A DNA stretch of 64,000 nucleotides from Sporobolomyces roseus (Eukaryota; Basidiomycota; Microbotryomycetes; Sporidiobolales; Sporidiobolaceae). The stretch covers positions 1,178,001 to 1,242,000 of the forward strand of contig JADILM010000007.1 in assembly GCA_016617785.1 (NCBI GenBank), in the 5' to 3' direction. How positions within the stretch are numbered: position 1 is the stretch's first letter; every line of letters begins with the position of its first letter. The notes beneath the pieces were generated by a model. That model was not told the DNA's origin. It made no database searches and saw only the letters and a program-made list of their open reading frames with translations. Below are positions 1 through 12,960 of the stretch, in pieces. The position numbers were made by a program, and so were the translations under genes.

Positions 1-1613
1 TGGTCTACGATCCTGTCCTTGTTCTCGGGGAATCCATCTCGTTTAGCTCTCTTGACCGGCATCATCGCTAGACCGGTAGCGATAACTCCGAGGAAAGTCG
101 CGATGAAGAATGGGTCGATGGCGCGATTGCGAGCTTCTTCGTCTGGCAACTGTAGAGCAGTGTCGAGAGCTTTCCACTGCGCCTCGAAGGTCGAGAGGTG
201 AACAGGATGAGCGTACCCTGAACCTTGGAGAGTCCGTCAGTTCTGAAATTGTTTCCGAAATAAGAGTAAAGAAAGAGCCTTACAATCGACATATCCGACG
301 AAGTACGTATACGCTGAGTGAGCTTGCTTGCGAGTCGGGAGGAACTTGAGCACTTCGGCTAGTGACGGTGGGTTGCCACCGAATGATGCGGTTCCGAGGG
401 GACTCGGACTGACCATAGAAGCGCGAGACGAGGTGCTGAAGGTGCTGCCAGACGGAGATCGTGGGATCGAGTCGAGCGATGGGTGAGCGTCAGAAGCTTG
501 CCTTGATCGACCGCCGAGTGAAGACGATGATTTTGAAGAGACGGAGAATGCGGGAGCATCAGAGACACCAAACTGTTGTGGCATCGTTTTGAGGAAGAGT
601 CGCGCTTCATCGATGAATTGAAGTCCCCGTTGATTTCCTGGCGCCCATGAATCGTTTCCACTCCCTTCGACCACGACAAACTCCTTGATTGCGAGTTGAG
701 CGATTCCTTCGCAAAGGTCGTTCGCTCGGAGGTCCATGGCGTACGAAGGTTTCGGAGTCTGAGGGTGAGTTTGTGAAGACGACGATGCTTGGCGAGTACT
801 TTTCGAGGGAAATGAGACGACATTGGGTGAGGAAGGCGACTCGGCACCAGCAGGTAGTGGTTCGAAAGAATCTTCGTCGCGTCGTTGCGATGTGAGGTAA
901 CGTACCAGAGATTCGAGTCGAGCAACCTAAAATGCGAGTTCAAAAAAGTTTGTCAGAAGAGCTCGATCGCGAACGGAAGAAACAAAAGCCCACCTGATCG
1001 CGTAACTCTTGAGTATCGGTCTCGTTCCTCCGACTGTAAAGCGGTTCAGCTCCTTCCCAAGAACATTGATCTCCCTGCCCTTTTCTGTGAAGCTCTCGCA
1101 GGGAGGGTCAATTCAACTCGACTTCTCCTTCAGCTTCACGACTTACAGTGTACATTGATCACATGGATCCGCACGATTGCACCTGAGCTTCTTCTTTCGA
1201 CATTGTGCACAACTTGCGGGTTTGCGATTCCTCGTTCGTTTCGTTTTCGACGCTGCTCCGTTCGAGCTGCCGCCTGGTGTAGCTCCCGCACCATCTCCTC
1301 CTCCTCCTCCTTCTCCGGTCTCACTCGTTTGTCGAGAAGCTTTCCCTTTAAGCGAAGGATCGGAGCCGCTTAGAGCGGTTGAGAGAGGTGGTCGAGTCTG
1401 TTTCGTTTCGTTGAGGCTAGAGGTTCTCGAGCGCGAGAGTTCTGAAGGTGCAGGGGTAGATGGAACAGGGAATGGGTAACCGTTCGGCACCGGTGGAGGT
1501 GCGCAAGATGTATCGATATTTAGTAACCGGGAAGAATTTGGATGAGATGGAGGAGGAGGATAAGGTGCGTTCTGGGCGTACATTGTACGGAAATAGTCGT
1601 TGTTTTGATCCAT
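1..1613 (-). CDS. Zn2Cys6 fungal transcription factor, C-terminus cut by window
   Basis: Sequence-specific nuclear regulator of the Gal4-type binuclear zinc cluster class. Four exons fit with consistent phases: 1147-1613, 994-1084, 284-926 and 1-217 (runs off the window). The zinc cluster is split by the first intron: CAQCRKKKLRC then CDQC in exon 1, and the last cysteine in GDQCSW at the start of exon 2. A basic stretch precedes the cluster and a short leucine-containing linker follows. Exons 3-4 (YFVGYVD joined to WYAHPVHLSTFE) resemble the start of the fungal-specific transcription factor homology domain. The N-terminus is Pro/Ser/Gly rich. I chose the ATG at 1613; an in-frame non-ATG extension runs upstream and an untranslated first exon is possible. 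Target genes cannot be inferred. Family call firm, start uncertain. Confidence 0.85.
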
Positions 1614-2748
1614 GCTGAAACCAAAGACCAGCGGGTCAGCTAACAAGATCCCTCGACAACTAAACCTTTCAATTGATGAGGAGGAAGATGAAGACTACTT
1701 GCTCACCTATGCGCTTCGGGTCACTTGCTTTAGCTCCTTGAGAGCTTGTTATTGAGTCTGAACGAGGTGTGGTGGGCGTAGAAGGTGTTGTCGTAGAGTG
1801 AGAGCTCTTAACGGAGTTCCGGTCTCAAAAGAAAAGAGCGAGTAGATAATTGTGTAGTTGCTAACGTTGCTCGTGAGTGATGCGTAAGCTGTCTTGCTCG
1901 TTGTAGCAAGGTCGTAATGTCGAGTCGAGACTGGTAGGATGAAGAAGGAAAGATCCGAAGCGGAAACTTCGTCGTTTCGAGAATCTCGCAAGACAATTTC
2001 TCGAGGTGGAGACATTTGCGACTGATCCAAACTCTTTACTACGCTCCTTCTCAGACGTTGGCCATCCCTAGACACGAGTCTGACCTTTTGATTCGATGCG
2101 TTCCGTCTGAGATGCGACGATATTTCGACGATTTCGCACAGCTAGACAGCGTAGATAAGGACGAATGCCGGTACATTCTCGAGATCACGTCGAACAGATG
2201 TCGATACGAGCCTTCAAGGCAAGTCAAGGAGATTCGGTTCCGCAATTACTGTATTCGATCGGCTAATCTCCGAACTGACCCAATTCAGCTTTGAGTTGTC
2301 GAATGCCGCCCGAGTTTCCGGTGTCGAGAGAACGTCTCTAGGGCCTGATCCTTCGTGGCACTCCTTCGAAGCAATCGACGAAAAGCGTGAACCGTTGCGA
2401 TGGACCAGTGAGTCTGCGATTTCTGCGGTCGATCGATTGAAGTTGCAAGTATACGCTCGAACAGGACGAGCGAGAATCAAAGCGGAAGACAGCGTCGTAG
2501 CGAGCAACCGGTCAAGGAACAGTCACGATCAAGCGCTCTCCTCATCTCTCACACCAGAACAAAGTGTCAGAAGCATAGTCATCCTTCAATTCATATGGAC
2601 TCCAAGAGAGAGGTAGTTATGGAAGAGAGGAGAGAGCAGAGAGAGTAAAAGCAAAGATAAACAACAAAAAGGAGAGTGAGGGAGAGAAAAACGAAAAGTA
2701 GCACCGACGACGACCCGCATCCATTGAATCAAGCGACAGAGTAACCTC
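1614..2748. other. Region between regulator 5' end and H2A 3' end, no supported gene
   Basis: Open frames here are short, overlap on both strands and show neither domain motifs nor a joinable splice pattern. It should contain the promoter and 5' leader of the zinc-cluster regulator and the 3' end of the H2A transcript. The AG-rich stretch at about 2620-2700 on the plus strand reads as pyrimidine-rich on the H2A strand. Confidence 0.4.
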
Positions 2749-3298
<550 letters not shown>

Positions 3299-3703
3299 GA
3301 TTTGGGTTTGTGTGGGTGTTGGGTGTTGGGGGTGAAGTAAGCGAGTGTTGATTACGCGAGGGTAAGTTTTGAGGTGAAGTGAAGGTGTGAAAGAGGCGAA
3401 GTGGGTGGAGTGAAGAAGGGAAGTGAGAGTGACTTGTTTGTTGTGATGAAATGCTCCGATAGCCTGGATTTCGATGCCGTGTTGGCTCCAATTCTCTAAA
3501 AAGTCGTGTCGGCATCTCAAAAAACTGAAATTGAAGACTAGGAAAAGTCAACAAAAGGTTTGTTTGTTTTTAAACTAGGGGCGCGTCCCAAGTCACCTCT
3601 GAATCTTTCTCTTTCCCTTCTCCTCTCTACATCACTCTCTACTCTACTCTAGTCTACTCTACCCTACCTCTCACTCTCACCTACACTTTACCTCTCAATC
3701 AGA
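3299..3703. promoter_or_regulatory. Shared H2A-H2B divergent promoter
   Basis: About 405 bp lie between the two start codons of the head-to-head histone pair. The H2B side is a long pyrimidine run (CTCTACTCTA-type repeats at about 3600-3700) directly upstream of the ATG, typical of leaders in this genome. Head-to-head H2A/H2B pairs are commonly co-expressed in S phase in fungi; I see no motif I can name with confidence. Confidence 0.7.
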
Positions 3704-4356
3704 ATGGCTCCCAAATCCACCACCGCCGAGGTTCGTTCTTCTTTCTTTCATCAGCCACGCGTAGTCCAAAACATCTGACTCCTTCTCCTTGAATCTCAAA
3801 TAGAAGAAACCCGCTTCGACTGCTGGCAAGGCCCCTGCTTCCAAGGCTCCCGCTGGAAAAGCTCCTGCTAAGAAAGCCGTCAAGAAGGCACCCGCTGCTG
3901 AAGGTGACAAGAAGAAGAAGAAGCGTACTCGCAAGGAGACCTACTCTTCCTACATCTACAAGGTCCTCAAGCAAGTTCACCCCGACACTGGTATCTCGAA
4001 CAAGGCCATGCTCATCTTGAACTCGTTCGTCAACGACATTTTCGAAAGGATTGGTTCGTTTTCACATTCTCTTCTCTATCTTGCTCACTGGTAGACTGCG
4101 AGCTGACTCTTATTGTTGTGATCAAACAGCTGGTGAGGCTTCCAAGCTCGCTTCGTACAACAAGAAGTCGACCATCTCTTCTCGCGAAATCCAAACTTCC
4201 GTCCGTCTCATCCTCCCTGGAGAGCTCTCGAAACATGCCATCTCTGAGGGTACCAAGGGTGAGCATCTTCACTTCATTATCTACCCGTCGATCTCAAAAC
4301 TGACTCGGTTCCTCTCTTCTCTCGCAGCTGTCACCAAGTTCTCCTCTACCAAGTAG
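3704..4356 (+). CDS. Histone H2B
   Basis: Core nucleosome histone, about 144 aa. Exons 3704-3730, 3804-4053, 4130-4258 and 4328-4356 sum to 435 nt in phase. The first exon codes only MAPKSTTAE, followed by a Lys/Ala/Pro-rich tail. The fold is clear: [18 protein letters not shown], then [42 protein letters not shown] and the C-terminus AVTKFSSTK. The terminal lysine context contains the site ubiquitinated by Rad6/Bre1 in other fungi. Confidence 0.98.
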
Positions 4357-6276
4357 AGAATAGATCAGTCCCTTCGCTTGTACTCCCTACCCTTCTCTTG
4401 TCCTTCCCTCCCCCTTCGTTTTTCTACCCCCATGTTGATCATCTATGTGCTGTACCTTTCATACCACTCTTTTTTACATGAGTTTTTGCCAACTCTCTCG
4501 CTTGCAAAACCGATTCTTTGCTCTTTCATTCTTCTCTGTTGCGCAAGAGCTGTCGAATCTTCTCCTCTGCCGAGTGAGTGATTGAGTGACACGTCTAGAA
4601 TAGCGCCATTGACGACAGCAAGCACACTTGACCTCTGGCGTCGCTTCGTCAAGTCTTTCGAAATCTCAATTCCGACTTGTCCCTTCTCGACCCGATATGC
4701 CTGACATGCTCGTACTCGCTTTGAGAGGATGCGAGACTTCGGGAAATGATGCCTAGCGATATCGAAAGCAGCAGATAATGCGCAATCTCTCGTTCGAAAC
4801 CCAACTCTTGATTCTTCGCAACTTGAAACAGGTTCGTTTTCTCTTCGTTTCGTTTATATTCGACGCTCTACTTGACCTAATAGCCTCGGATGAATCGAAT
4901 AAGATAGTCAGACTCGTCAGACCTGTGTTTTTCGACCGCTCGATACACTCTGGAGACGTTACCCGATTCGAAATCTCGACGAGAGTCAATAGTCTTTGCA
5001 CTTACGCACTCTGATCAACGTCAATCGCGATCGACGTTGATATAGCTCTGAGTAAAGAGTCAGGGAGTGTGTCTCTCAGAAAAGTGAGAACGAGATCCAG
5101 TTTTGACCAGATTTTGCCCTCCTTTGCCCAAGTTTGGTCTTGTTGTTTCAAAACTTTGCGCTTTCAACCGTCGACAACTAACTTGATTGTCTCTGGTTTG
5201 TCTCGAACAAACGAGCACAGGCGAAAATCAGATCGAAGGTCAAGGTTTCGTTGGAATGGACGAAATTGCGAAAGAGGTCAAAGCAGAGTCGATAGGCGCA
5301 AACGACCCCAGTCGCTCACAGACTCGACCATGAGTCGAAAGATGGCAATATGAGCTCAGCGAGAAGGGTCTCGTCGACAGAACTCAGGTCTAGCGGATCA
5401 GAGGGTTCGTTCCCAAGTGAGTGCTTGACTTTGCACCTTTCGAGTCTCCACAAATCTGAGCACTTCTGTGAGTTAAAGCTGTTCGGGAGTACTTTGAGAC
5501 GACTGCTATCGATCGCACCAGCTTGCGAGTCAAAACTGTACGAAACAGAATCTCGTCAAACCCGACTTTTCGAAAACGAAACGAATTGCGTTCGATAGAA
5601 ACCTTGCCATTTCGCTCAGTGGAGGCTGCAGCACATCTCTAGTCGTCAACTAAACGTCAGGGAACAATACGCTGGAAGAGCAGAGGACTGATGCGAATCG
5701 TTGTGTTGGATCGGAAAGTTTTCGATTCCTCTGTCAAACTGCATTGTATAACAGTTATAATTCTCTAATTTCCGCGATTTTCAAGTCGAGAGCGCTTACA
5801 CGACGTCGCTGAGAAGTATCTCGACTCGGTAGCTGAAAGTTCGACTCGACTTTGAAGAGAATGCGAAAACTTTCTCGAGAGCTCGTTTTCGAAATCCGTC
5901 AAATCTCTTGCGGGTTTGCGCTGAGCTCTTCTGATCGACGAAGCGTTGCCACTTGCTCGATCAGATCTTTGCAACATTGCTTCAACGAAGATAGAGATCG
6001 TCGATGCAGCAGTTCCTCTCTGAAAAGTTGAAACGAGCGAACCAACTTTGCCCGATTTTGCCCTCCTGCGCCCAAATCCATCGTTCTGGTCTCAAAGTTC
6101 GCCGAGACTGCTCGAGCTCCGACATTACATCGACACCTCGTCTCTCAGCCGGGAGGTCAAAGCAGCCTTTGTGATCGATTCCAATCTGAAGAGAACTTTC
6201 CGTAGAGACCTCTTGGTTCCTGGCCCAAGCCCCTTTGACTGATTCTAGGAGCGAGAGAACGTATTCCACTCGATCA
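4357..6276. other. 1.9 kb stretch with no convincing gene
   Basis: Only short, overlapping open frames occur on both strands, none with a recognisable motif or consistent splicing. The first part should hold the H2B 3' UTR. Two related pyrimidine-rich strings (about 5108-5133 and 6047-6071) share a core near GATTTTGCCCTCCT. The stretch 5040-5640 is comparatively A/T- and GA-rich. It may be intergenic, a non-coding transcript or a decayed element. Confidence 0.35.
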
Positions 6277-8208
6277 TCACGACAACTGCGTCCACTGTCC
6301 CAATTCATCCCTCCTCCTCGCTTCCCGATCCACTTCTTTCCTCCTTTCTCCTTTCAAACTCCTCTCGTCTGCCTCCTCATCTTCACTTTCGCTCCTCTCC
6401 TCCACCTCTTCATCTCCCGTTTGCTCTTCGAGCTCGTCTGGCCCTGCACCCGCTTCACCTTCTTCATCCTCTTCGTTCGAACGCATCAATCCATCCCTCT
6501 CCTCTGAACGCACACAAGATCGTTTGCCACTAACTCGTCTAGACAAGTTGAGTGGCCCTTGCGAATCCTCAAACACGTTTCGAATTCTATTCGAAGCCTC
6601 TTCCATCGCTCTCGTGACTCCCGAACTCGCATTCACACTCTTCTTCGCCGCCGTCGGAGGATTCGAGAAAGGATCCGAGTTTGCCTGGATGTGTTGTGGT
6701 GATTTACGTCGGTTCGGATGGGAGGGAGGTGGGGGTGGAGAGAGGGATTGACGAGGTGGGAGAGGGAGAATGATTGAGCTACTTGTGAAACCTGCGAATT
6801 CGGATGGTTTGACTGTTTTGGAGAGGGATTTGCTTGGTGTGGTGAGAGTGGAAGAGGAGGCGATTGGGGAATAAGTATATTCTTTTTCGTTCACGTTTGG
6901 GGGAAGAGAAGTGAGGGATCCACTTCGACTTCGACTAGTCCCTTCTCCTCCTGTTCTCACTAACGAATTCTTTCGACTCCTCCTCCCATTGCCTTCACTG
7001 ACTAGTGCATCGATTTGAGGGAAGGTTGATCCGGATGATCTACGCCCAAGACTGTCTTCGAGACCGATATGAGGATTTCGAGCTGAGGTTGAGGGGTTTG
7101 AAGGTTTCGGAGGTTTCGGAGGAGGCGCAGGAGGAGGAGGTCGAGGTCTTGTTGTAGTAGTGGAGGAGCGGACGAGAGGCGTCGGGAGAGAAGGGGTAGC
7201 GGAAGGAGGTGCGTGAGATAGCGAAACTGATCGACGAATTGGGAGAGGCGGCGCAGGAGAAGGAGTAATGGTCGTTGCGCCAGGAGATACCGGGACAATA
7301 GTTGACGTAGAAACGCTCCGTTGGGAAGTTAGGGTCGAGCTTCGACGCGGAGGTGGGAGGTTTGGTCGAGGAACACTGGTCTGAGGAGAGGTCGAAGGGG
7401 ATTGACGGGTAGGCTCCGTTGGAGGTGGTGAAGTCGTTGAGGGTGTCGTAGTAAGAGGTGGAGGACTCAGGACGAATGTGGAATTAGAAGCAGATGATTT
7501 GAGGAGGAAAGGATTATTCGAAACGGTTGGATTCGGTTTGGGTTTCGAGCATGGACTCAACGGAGAAGTAGGAGATGGGAGACTCGAAGGTGGAGTGATC
7601 AAGCTGCTTCGTCTCTTCTGCTGACACCAATCACTAGATAGGAAAGGATTCGAAGAGGGTTGCGATGAGACGGGAGCGAGGGAGATTGGATCGGTTTGAA
7701 TGAAGAGATGATCTCGAGTAAGGAGAGAGTTGCGTTGAGAATGTGAGGAGAGTCGGAGGAGTGCGAGAAGAGTACGAGAGGCCGAGAGGGACGAAGAAGG
7801 GACGTTGCGAAAGAAGGAGAGAAACTGAATTTGCAGAAGAAGCGAGTCAGCTTATCTCTTTACCCCGGACTAGTATCTCCTGCTTCCAATCACTAGTGTC
7901 TTGCTGTCTTTCTACAGATGAGAAAGATTTCTCCCTCCCTCTCGTTCGCCCCCACTATCGAGTATCGGATCCATTCCTCGCTCTCTCAAAGCCAAGACGG
8001 TAGCAGAGGGAGAGCGACGTACTTCTTTCTCCCGTGTAGCTACTGACTCGTCCTGTAATCGCCCTCTGAGCCATTCCCATACCTTGTTCGGTTCGAGATT
8101 CGAATCTCCAAATTGATGGGAGAAAGCTTCGAGTAGAGGCTGATACGCGTCCCACTCTGTTGGTGATAGAGCTGATTGATGTATCTGGGGTGGTCTGGCA
8201 GTCATTCC
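6277..8208 (-). CDS. Proline/serine-rich protein, exon structure not fully resolved
   Basis: A long open frame covers 6277-7602 and stays open upstream to about 7815. It encodes a low-complexity protein with many PPP and SP motifs, several RRSS/RKNS basophilic kinase-like sites and an acidic C-terminus (DEEDEEGE-like). Upstream on the same strand a second conserved-looking segment begins at an ATG at 8208 (MTARPPQIHQ), with LSPTEWDAYQPLLEAF and KVWEWLRGRL, and ends at a possible GTACGT donor near 8025. A CTGAC branch and TTCAG acceptor near 7830 suggest an intron, but the phases I tried do not join cleanly and a third frame is also open at 7600-7830. Either a small exon is missed, bases are wrong, or there are two genes. 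No family recognised. It is head to head with the RTR1-like gene. Confidence 0.45.
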
Positions 8209-8292
8209 AAGCGGGGTGACAAGTGAGAAGAAAGTGGAAACTCTCGAAAGTTTTCTTGCTTTGCTACACTTGACCACTCCAACTTCGAAGCG

Positions 8293-9369
8293 ATGCCAGC
8301 TATACCTCCAGCCTCACAGTATTCAGCTCCAACAGCATTCCACATTGCGACTTCCACTACACCTCGTTCCTCTTCAACCGAGGATTCACTTTATACATCT
8401 TTCGAATCCGCCGCTACATCGCGAGCACTCTCTACCGCTTCCCCTTCCTCTCTCACCCTCAAACTACACTGGATCGAACAACTGCTAGCACCCGGTGTGC
8501 CACTAGAGACACTCAAAGAAGCTACTCTTCATTTGGATTCGACTTCATGGGATGACTTGACCGATGAACGACATATGGAAGGTCTATGCCCTTACCCTAC
8601 TTGTTCCAACCCCGCTTCGACTCCTTACATTGCGAATCAAGAGGATGAAAGAGGAAATGAAAGGAAATTCAGGTTGGAAGGAGGTGGATTGTATGATTCG
8701 GGATCGAAGAAGGGGGGAAAAGAGAAAGGTGCTTATTGTAGTGTGAGATGTAGGGCTAGGAGTCAATGGTTGAAAGGTTTACTAGGGAAAGAAGGGGTTA
8801 AAGGAGCCGAATTATTAGAGGATGTAGAGAAACGAAGGGAAGCAGTCAAGAATTCTACGAAAGAGATCCTCGCTGAACGCAACGTCGAATCGAAGGAGAA
8901 GGACAGGGAATCGTTCAAATCAGACTTAATATCGACTCTCACGATTCATGAGAAGCCTACTCCAACAACCTCCTATCCTTTGCCACCCTCTCTCTCTTCG
9001 AACCCAATCGATTTCGAGCGTCCCTCTCAAAACGTCCCCTCCTCCTCTCGCTTCCCCCTCACTCCCTCCTCCTCTTCGAAACCTCTGAAAAACTCCTCTT
9101 CCGCCCTCTTACCCTTCACAACAACTTCCCTAGGCCGTACAATTCTCTCCACTTCTCGCCGCGCACCTATCCCAACCGAAAGACAACCGAGGGTCGGACT
9201 GAATGGGTTACCACCCGTACAGTTCTTGGGAGAACCTAGGATGGTAGATGAGAGGGGGAGGGAGGTTGAGTGGATCGAGGAAGAGTATGGGGAGGATGAA
9301 GGGAAGGTGAGGGAATTGTTTGAGGAGGGGATGAGGGTTAGGGAGATGATGGAGAGGGGGGAGATATGA
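8293..9369 (+). CDS. RTR1/RPAP2-type RNA polymerase II CTD phosphatase
   Basis: Intronless, 358 aa. The central region carries the RTR1-type zinc signature: CPYPTC (C-x4-C, residues about 97-102) and CSVRC (C-x3-C, about 148-152), separated by a linker with several charged residues, flanked by helices (LHWIEQLLAPGVPLETL before, SQWLKGLLG after). Known members dephosphorylate the polymerase II C-terminal domain and help nuclear import of polymerase II. The C-terminal half is Ser/Pro rich and ends in an acidic helix. Start chosen at the first ATG, only 84 bp from the start of the divergent proline-rich gene. Confidence 0.85.
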   Translation: MPAIPPASQYSAPTAFHIATSTTPRSSSTEDSLYTSFESAATSRALSTASPSSLTLKLHWIEQLLAPGVPLETLKEATLHLDSTSWDDLTDERHMEGLCPYPTCSNPASTPYIANQEDERGNERKFRLEGGGLYDSGSKKGGKEKGAYCSVRCRARSQWLKGLLGKEGVKGAELLEDVEKRREAVKNSTKEILAERNVESKEKDRESFKSDLISTLTIHEKPTPTTSYPLPPSLSSNPIDFERPSQNVPSSSRFPLTPSSSSKPLKNSSSALLPFTTTSLGRTILSTSRRAPIPTERQPRVGLNGLPPVQFLGEPRMVDERGREVEWIEEEYGEDEGKVRELFEEGMRVREMMERGEI

Positions 9370-10052
9370 GGGGGTCACACGAATTGTGAGATGGAGCCAT
9401 CGTCGACAAGTCTACGGACAAGGGATCAGACGGATCGACTCGACGCTACAGAGTCGTAAACAGAAATAGACCCCGCAAGTCGCTCGAAAGTCGTCGGGAG
9501 GAGGAGAACGAAGGAAACCCGATTCGAAATTCTCGAGGTTTCACCTGATCGACGCATTTCGGATCTCGCTTCGACACCTCAAAATACGATTCCACAACAC
9601 TTCAGTCGATCGGCACGAGTCTCGGAGGACCAAGCGAGAAGGGCTAGTGAGGCGATCCTGAGCGAAGGAGTTTGAAAGACAGAGGAAAAGTGAAGGATTC
9701 AAAGATCGCTCTGTTCAGCTAAGAGAGATGGCACAGCCGCAGCAGGGAATGATAGGATGGAGTATGCGTGAAAGGTCGAGGCAGGAGTAATCGAAGGAAC
9801 GCAATTGACAGTAGCCCAATTTTCGAAACGAGGCTTGCGAAATTTCTTGTTTGCATTCTTTTTTGTCCGCACCGGACGATATCGCACAATTCTCGAGAGC
9901 CTACTACAGTACATACGTGTTCGAATTCATGAGCGGTGAAATTGAATTGAATTGAATGGATAACGTGGGAAGGAAAAATCGCAGATCTTCTTCCCCTCGT
10001 CATTCCCCTCCTTCCTCTTGCTCAACAGCATCACCAGCGAGAGCGAGAGCGT
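9370..10052. other. Intergenic region upstream of the sterol acyltransferase
   Basis: No supported gene. The plus strand before the acyltransferase start has an open frame from 9957 that ends in a stop inside the first acyltransferase exon, so it is probably leader sequence. A short GAATT repeat (about 9938-9956) is present. Confidence 0.4.
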
Positions 10053-12960
10053 ATGAGTTTACCTCAAGAATCAGTACACAGAGCTTTGGAAGCGTTACAA
10101 GGTCCAGTAGCGAGTTCATCAAATAATACTGCATCGCCTCGACCGGCTTCGAAGAGAGGTTCAACTGATGGGAGTCTGTCAGGAGATAGCACAGATGGAG
10201 AGTGAGTACAGCCCTTCTACTAGAATGGGACTACACCCTCCTCTCGGTCAATTCTTGAGAAGAGGGGTCCCGCTTAAGAGAGAGCTCGCTTACTTACTCC
10301 CCTTCTCGCGCTTGTTCGCATGATAGAATCAGGACTACTACGACTATAACAACAGTCAATCCTATGGTGGGAGAAGCTACATCTGAAACGCAAGTTCCCC
10401 TTTCTCTTCCTCCCTCTCTTCAACTCTAGCTAACCACCCTTCTCCTTGATCATAGTATCACTCATGTTGGAGCATCTACCGTCACATCTATTCCCGACCG
10501 TCAAACTGGATCACTCGTCCTCCAACCCATCCCAGCTCGAGGTCGAGATCCGAAAAAGATCAAAATCAAACGATCACGACGGACTCACTTCACTCCCCGC
10601 ACCTCCCACTTCGATAGAGACAACGTTTCTTCCTCTCAAGACGTATTCAGAGGGTTCTGGACTTTGTTCTGGATCGTTCTCGCAACGGCGGCGACCCGAA
10701 CTGTCATGAGAAAGTTTGAGGAGAGTGGTGGATTGTATAGGTGGAGTTTCGCAGAGTTGATCAGTGAAGACGGATTGAACTTGGCTATGAGTGATGCAGT
10801 CATGGTGGGGAGTACGTTACTTTGCGTTCCGTTCGTAAAGGTGAGTCTCGATTCGGGTGCTTCTTTAGTCGCTTTGATGAATGAGCTGACTAGGGCGTCA
10901 CGCGTTTGACTCAGCTGTTGTTGTCGGGTTGGGTCAGGTATTATGGAGCTGGATTGATACTGCAACATTTGGGTCAAGCTGCTTTCTTAGCTATCGCAGT
11001 GAGATGGACTTTCCATCGGTGAGTCTCCGCTTCGTCGTCAGTCTGAGTGAATTTACATGGACTGAGGGGTTTGAAAACGACTCACAGACAATGGCCATGG
11101 GTCCAATCTGGATTCTTGACTCTTCATACGCTGAGTATGTTGATGAAAGTTCACTCTTACATCGCTACGAATGGTGAACTGTGAGTTGTCATCCTCTTTG
11201 AGCTTCGATGATGTAAACGAATGCTAAAGACATGCTGCTGCCCACAGATCCGAGAAGTTACGACAAGTCAAGAAGGACGAGAAACAATTAGCGAAAATGA
11301 TGGAATCATCACCCGGAGGATGGCAAGAAGCCGAACGAGTAGCTCGGGAGAACTGGGAAACAGCATGTCGCGAGAACCCTTCGGAAACGACTTCCAACAT
11401 CACGACCACTTCTTCCTCTCTCACAAACTCAACCACTTCCCTCTCTCCTTCTTCACCACAACATCTCGCCCCAACCCTCGAATCAGAAGTAGCAGAAGAA
11501 GACATCTCCGTCCTTCGACACCGACATTCTATCGCACGTCGACACGAACCGTTATCGGTAACCGAAACAGCGAAGAAATCGAACGTACCGAGAGAAGGGA
11601 TTGAAACTCTGACTTGGCACCCAAAGGAGGAGATCTCGAAGTTGGCCATCTCGACCGCGGAGGAGAAGGAATTCTTGACGAGTAGTGGACCTCAAGCGAA
11701 TGAATTCCCTAACAACGTTGGGTTTGCCAACTTTATCGATTACTTGTTAATTCCTACCTTGGTGTACGAACTCGAATATCCAAGAACCAAAACGTATGTC
11801 CTCTCCACTCTCCCAGTTCTCGGTCAAGAGATTCGATTGCTGAATCGGTGCGAGGGCGGTACAGGATTCGACCCATGTACATCCTTGAGAAAGTAACGGC
11901 AACATTCGGAACTTTCACCTTATTGATCTTGATCGTCGAGCACTCTATCCTTCCCGTCATGCCTTACGCCGGTGAATCGAGTTTCGTCGCATCGGTACTC
12001 GATTTGGCGGTCCCATTCACTTGTTGTTACCTTTTGATCTTCTTCATCATCTTCGAGTGAGTCGACACTGCTTCTTACATCCTCTTCATTCGTGAAGAAA
12101 GCTGATGTATCGTTGTTGTCGAACTCACAGGTGTATCTGTAACGTTTTTGCGGAAGTGACGAAATTCTCGGATCGGGCTTTCTACTCTGATTGTGAGTGC
12201 TCTTACTTCTCCCTCATCGCTTTGTGACAGAAGTTGATGCGACGCTTCGAGCGAGTTCACAGGGTGGAACAGTACGACCTTCGATGAATTCTCTCGAAAA
12301 TGGAATGTACCTGTACGTTGTTCGTCCTGCTCAGCTTCCATTATCTCTCGGCTGAGCAAGCTTCATTCGTCGTACAGGTACACACTTTCCTCCTTCGACA
12401 TGTCTACACCTCGACGATTACAGCCTATCATTTCTCGAAATTCCAAGCTGCTTTCGTCACTTTCTTTTTGTCCGCTTGTGTCGTATGTCGTATTCCTCTC
12501 GTTCCATCATCTGAGCGAGTGCTGATTAATGGAGCGAATTGAGTGACATAGCACGAATTAGTGATGGCGGTAGTAACGAAAAAGATTCGAATGTATCTCT
12601 TCGTTATGCAGGTACGCTCGAACGCTCGCTTGATGCGTCTCGCTAGGTGCAGATGCTGATGTTGGGGGTCTGACGGTACAGATGGCTCAATTGCCGCTGA
12701 TCATCATTGGTCGAATCAAACTCTTCAGAGATTACCCTGCACTTGGAAATGTGGGTCTCTCCGCTTTTGTCTCTACGCTGCACCAGCGACTGATGTGTTC
12801 TTCGGGTGTCCAACAGCTGTTCTTCTGGATTGGATTACTGAGTGGTTTCCCCTTACTCGCAGTTTGGTACGTTTCCCTGTTTCTCTCTCTGAAGTTTGCC
12901 AGCGCTTTTCTCAAAGCTAATTCTTCTCGCTTCTCGTCGAATAGTTATATACGATATTAG
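10053..12960 (+). CDS. Sterol O-acyltransferase (MBOAT family, Are1/Are2-like)
   Basis: Esterifies ergosterol and other sterols with acyl-CoA in the ER membrane for storage in lipid droplets. Fourteen exons (first 10053-10201, last 12945-12960) give 1944 nt in phase, 647 aa. Landmarks: FRGFWTLFWI at the start of the membrane region, the acyl-CoA-binding motif FYSDWWN (split by an intron at 12192), and the active-site histidine in HELVMA (exon from 12552). Multiple hydrophobic segments follow. The N-terminal 130 residues are Ser/Pro/Arg rich, as is usual, and a Ser/Thr-rich insert lies at about 11390-11480. The second intron (10390-10455) uses a GC donor. The last coding exon is only 16 nt. 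Confidence 0.95.
10390..10455 (+). other. GC-AG intron in sterol acyltransferase gene
   Basis: The exon ends GAAAC and is followed by GCAAGT instead of GT. Joining to the acceptor at 10455 (CATAG) keeps the frame from the N-terminus into the conserved membrane region. No alternative GT donor nearby keeps the frame. Confidence 0.8.

Noticed and set aside
1749..2075. 108-codon minus-strand frame upstream of the zinc-cluster regulator
   Set aside because: No domain and no splice join to the regulator that keeps its frame; more likely leader or promoter sequence.
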